From positions 1 through 5,570 of the forward strand of contig WJJW01000475.1 in the NCBI GenBank assembly GCA_014729455.1: a stretch of DNA of 5,570 bases, read 5' to 3'. Positions within the stretch are counted from its first letter, which is position 1. Each line of letters opens with the position of its first letter. The notes beneath the pieces were generated by a model that was given only the letters and a program-made list of their open reading frames with translations, made no database searches and was not told where the DNA came from. Origin of the DNA: Candidatus Eiseniibacteriota bacterium. Its GTDB lineage: Bacteria > Eisenbacteria > RBG-16-71-46 > CAIMUX01 > VGJL01. The position numbers and the translations under genes were made by a program. Shown piece by piece: positions 5,109-5,570 of the stretch.

Positions 5109-5570
5109 GTTCTCCGTCGACGCGATGCAGTTCCGGTTCCGCTTGATGGCGGGACTGGTCCTGCTTGTCTTCGGGACGCTCTTCGGGCGGCTGATCGATC
5201 TCCAGGTCGTCCACGGGGATGCCTACCGGGAGAAGGCGGAGGACAACCGGATCCGCGACGAGGTGTTGCGCGCCCACCGCGGCCAGCTCCTGGACCGGTA
5301 CGGCCGCGTCCTCGCCGACAACGCCCCTTCGTTCCACCTGATCCTGGATCCCCAGCACCGCAGCCTGCGCAAGGATCGGGACCGGCTCGTCCGGGTCGTC
5401 GAGGAGATCGCGCCGCTGATCGGCCGCAGCGCGCAGGAGATCCTCGAGACGGTCGACGAGACGCGGCGGACCGGACGCCCGCCGCTCACCCTCGCTCGCG
5501 CACTCGACTTCCGCACCCGTTCGCTCCTCGAGGAACGGATGGAGACGCTGCCCGGCGTCGAGGTCCGAGC
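5095..5570 (+). CDS. mrdA: Penicillin-binding protein 2, elongation transpeptidase (3' partial)
   Basis: PBP2 crosslinks peptidoglycan during lateral growth and is the class B partner of RodA. Only the first 158 codons are present, since the frame is open to the window end. The N-terminus has a short cytoplasmic segment and one membrane anchor (about 16-36, RLMAGLVLLVFGTLFGRLID). The class B PBP opening follows: QVVHGDAYREKAEDNRIRD (37-55), then HRGQLLDRYGRVLADN (61-76) and FHLILDP (80-86). This R-G-x-x-x-D-R-x-G-x-x-LA signature marks the pedestal of PBP2/PBP3 proteins. The next part, to 158, is the start of the dimerisation/pedestal domain (EEIAPLIGRSAQEILETV, then a region ending LPGVEVR). 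The catalytic SxxK, SxN and KTG motifs lie outside the window. The choice of PBP2 over PBP3 (ftsI) rests on the position after mreBCD. The gene overlaps mreD by 14 nt. Confidence 0.93.
   Translation, partial: MPDRRFSVDAMQFRFRLMAGLVLLVFGTLFGRLIDLQVVHGDAYREKAEDNRIRDEVLRAHRGQLLDRYGRVLADNAPSFHLILDPQHRSLRKDRDRLVRVVEEIAPLIGRSAQEILETVDETRRTGRPPLTLARALDFRTRSLLEERMETLPGVEVR

Overview
The window is GC-rich bacterial chromosomal DNA, with C/G-rich third codon positions and strong AGGAGG ribosome sites. It holds the 5' part of a cell-shape (rod-complex) operon on the + strand, and a three-gene operon of exported or membrane proteins on the - strand. The divergent, TTGACA-like promoters, the lipoprotein with fibronectin type III and SUMF1/FGE-like domains, and mreBCD-mrdA suggest a rod-shaped, probably diderm bacterium. 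The style resembles Eisenbacteria/Krumholzibacteria-type or other FCB-like or deltaproteobacteria-like metagenomic genomes. That placement is an inference without phylogeny.

Layout. Positions 1-126 (+) are the last 41 codons of a gene whose product ends in an extremely acidic Asp/Glu tail. Positions 127-225 are a short convergent gap with GC-rich inverted repeats, a possible weak bidirectional terminator. Positions 226-2528 (-) are a probable operon read right to left. It starts with a small exported protein with a carboxypeptidase-regulatory-like beta domain (2067-2528). Next is a lipoprotein with two FN3-like domains and a SUMF1/FGE-sulfatase fold (409-1992). Last is a 57-residue single-pass membrane protein resembling DUF5989 (226-399). 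Positions 2529-2689 are a divergent intergenic region with one convincing promoter per direction. Positions 2690-5570 (+) are mreB, mreC, mreD and the first 158 codons of mrdA (PBP2), tightly packed (8 nt gap, 1 nt overlap, 14 nt overlap).

Function. MreB filaments under the inner membrane, together with MreC and MreD, organise the elongation transpeptidase PBP2 and normally its partner RodA, which would be expected just past the window edge. The left operon encodes envelope proteins of unknown role. Its SUMF1-like domain has no cysteine in the mature chain, so it cannot be a formylglycine-generating enzyme of the known cysteine/copper type and is more likely a structural or binding module.

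I see no tRNA, rRNA, CRISPR array, insertion sequence or phage gene. The mre module is ordinary and well understood. The points worth a second look are the small DUF5989-like gene, the cysteine-less FN3-SUMF1 lipoprotein operon, and the acidic tail at the left edge.
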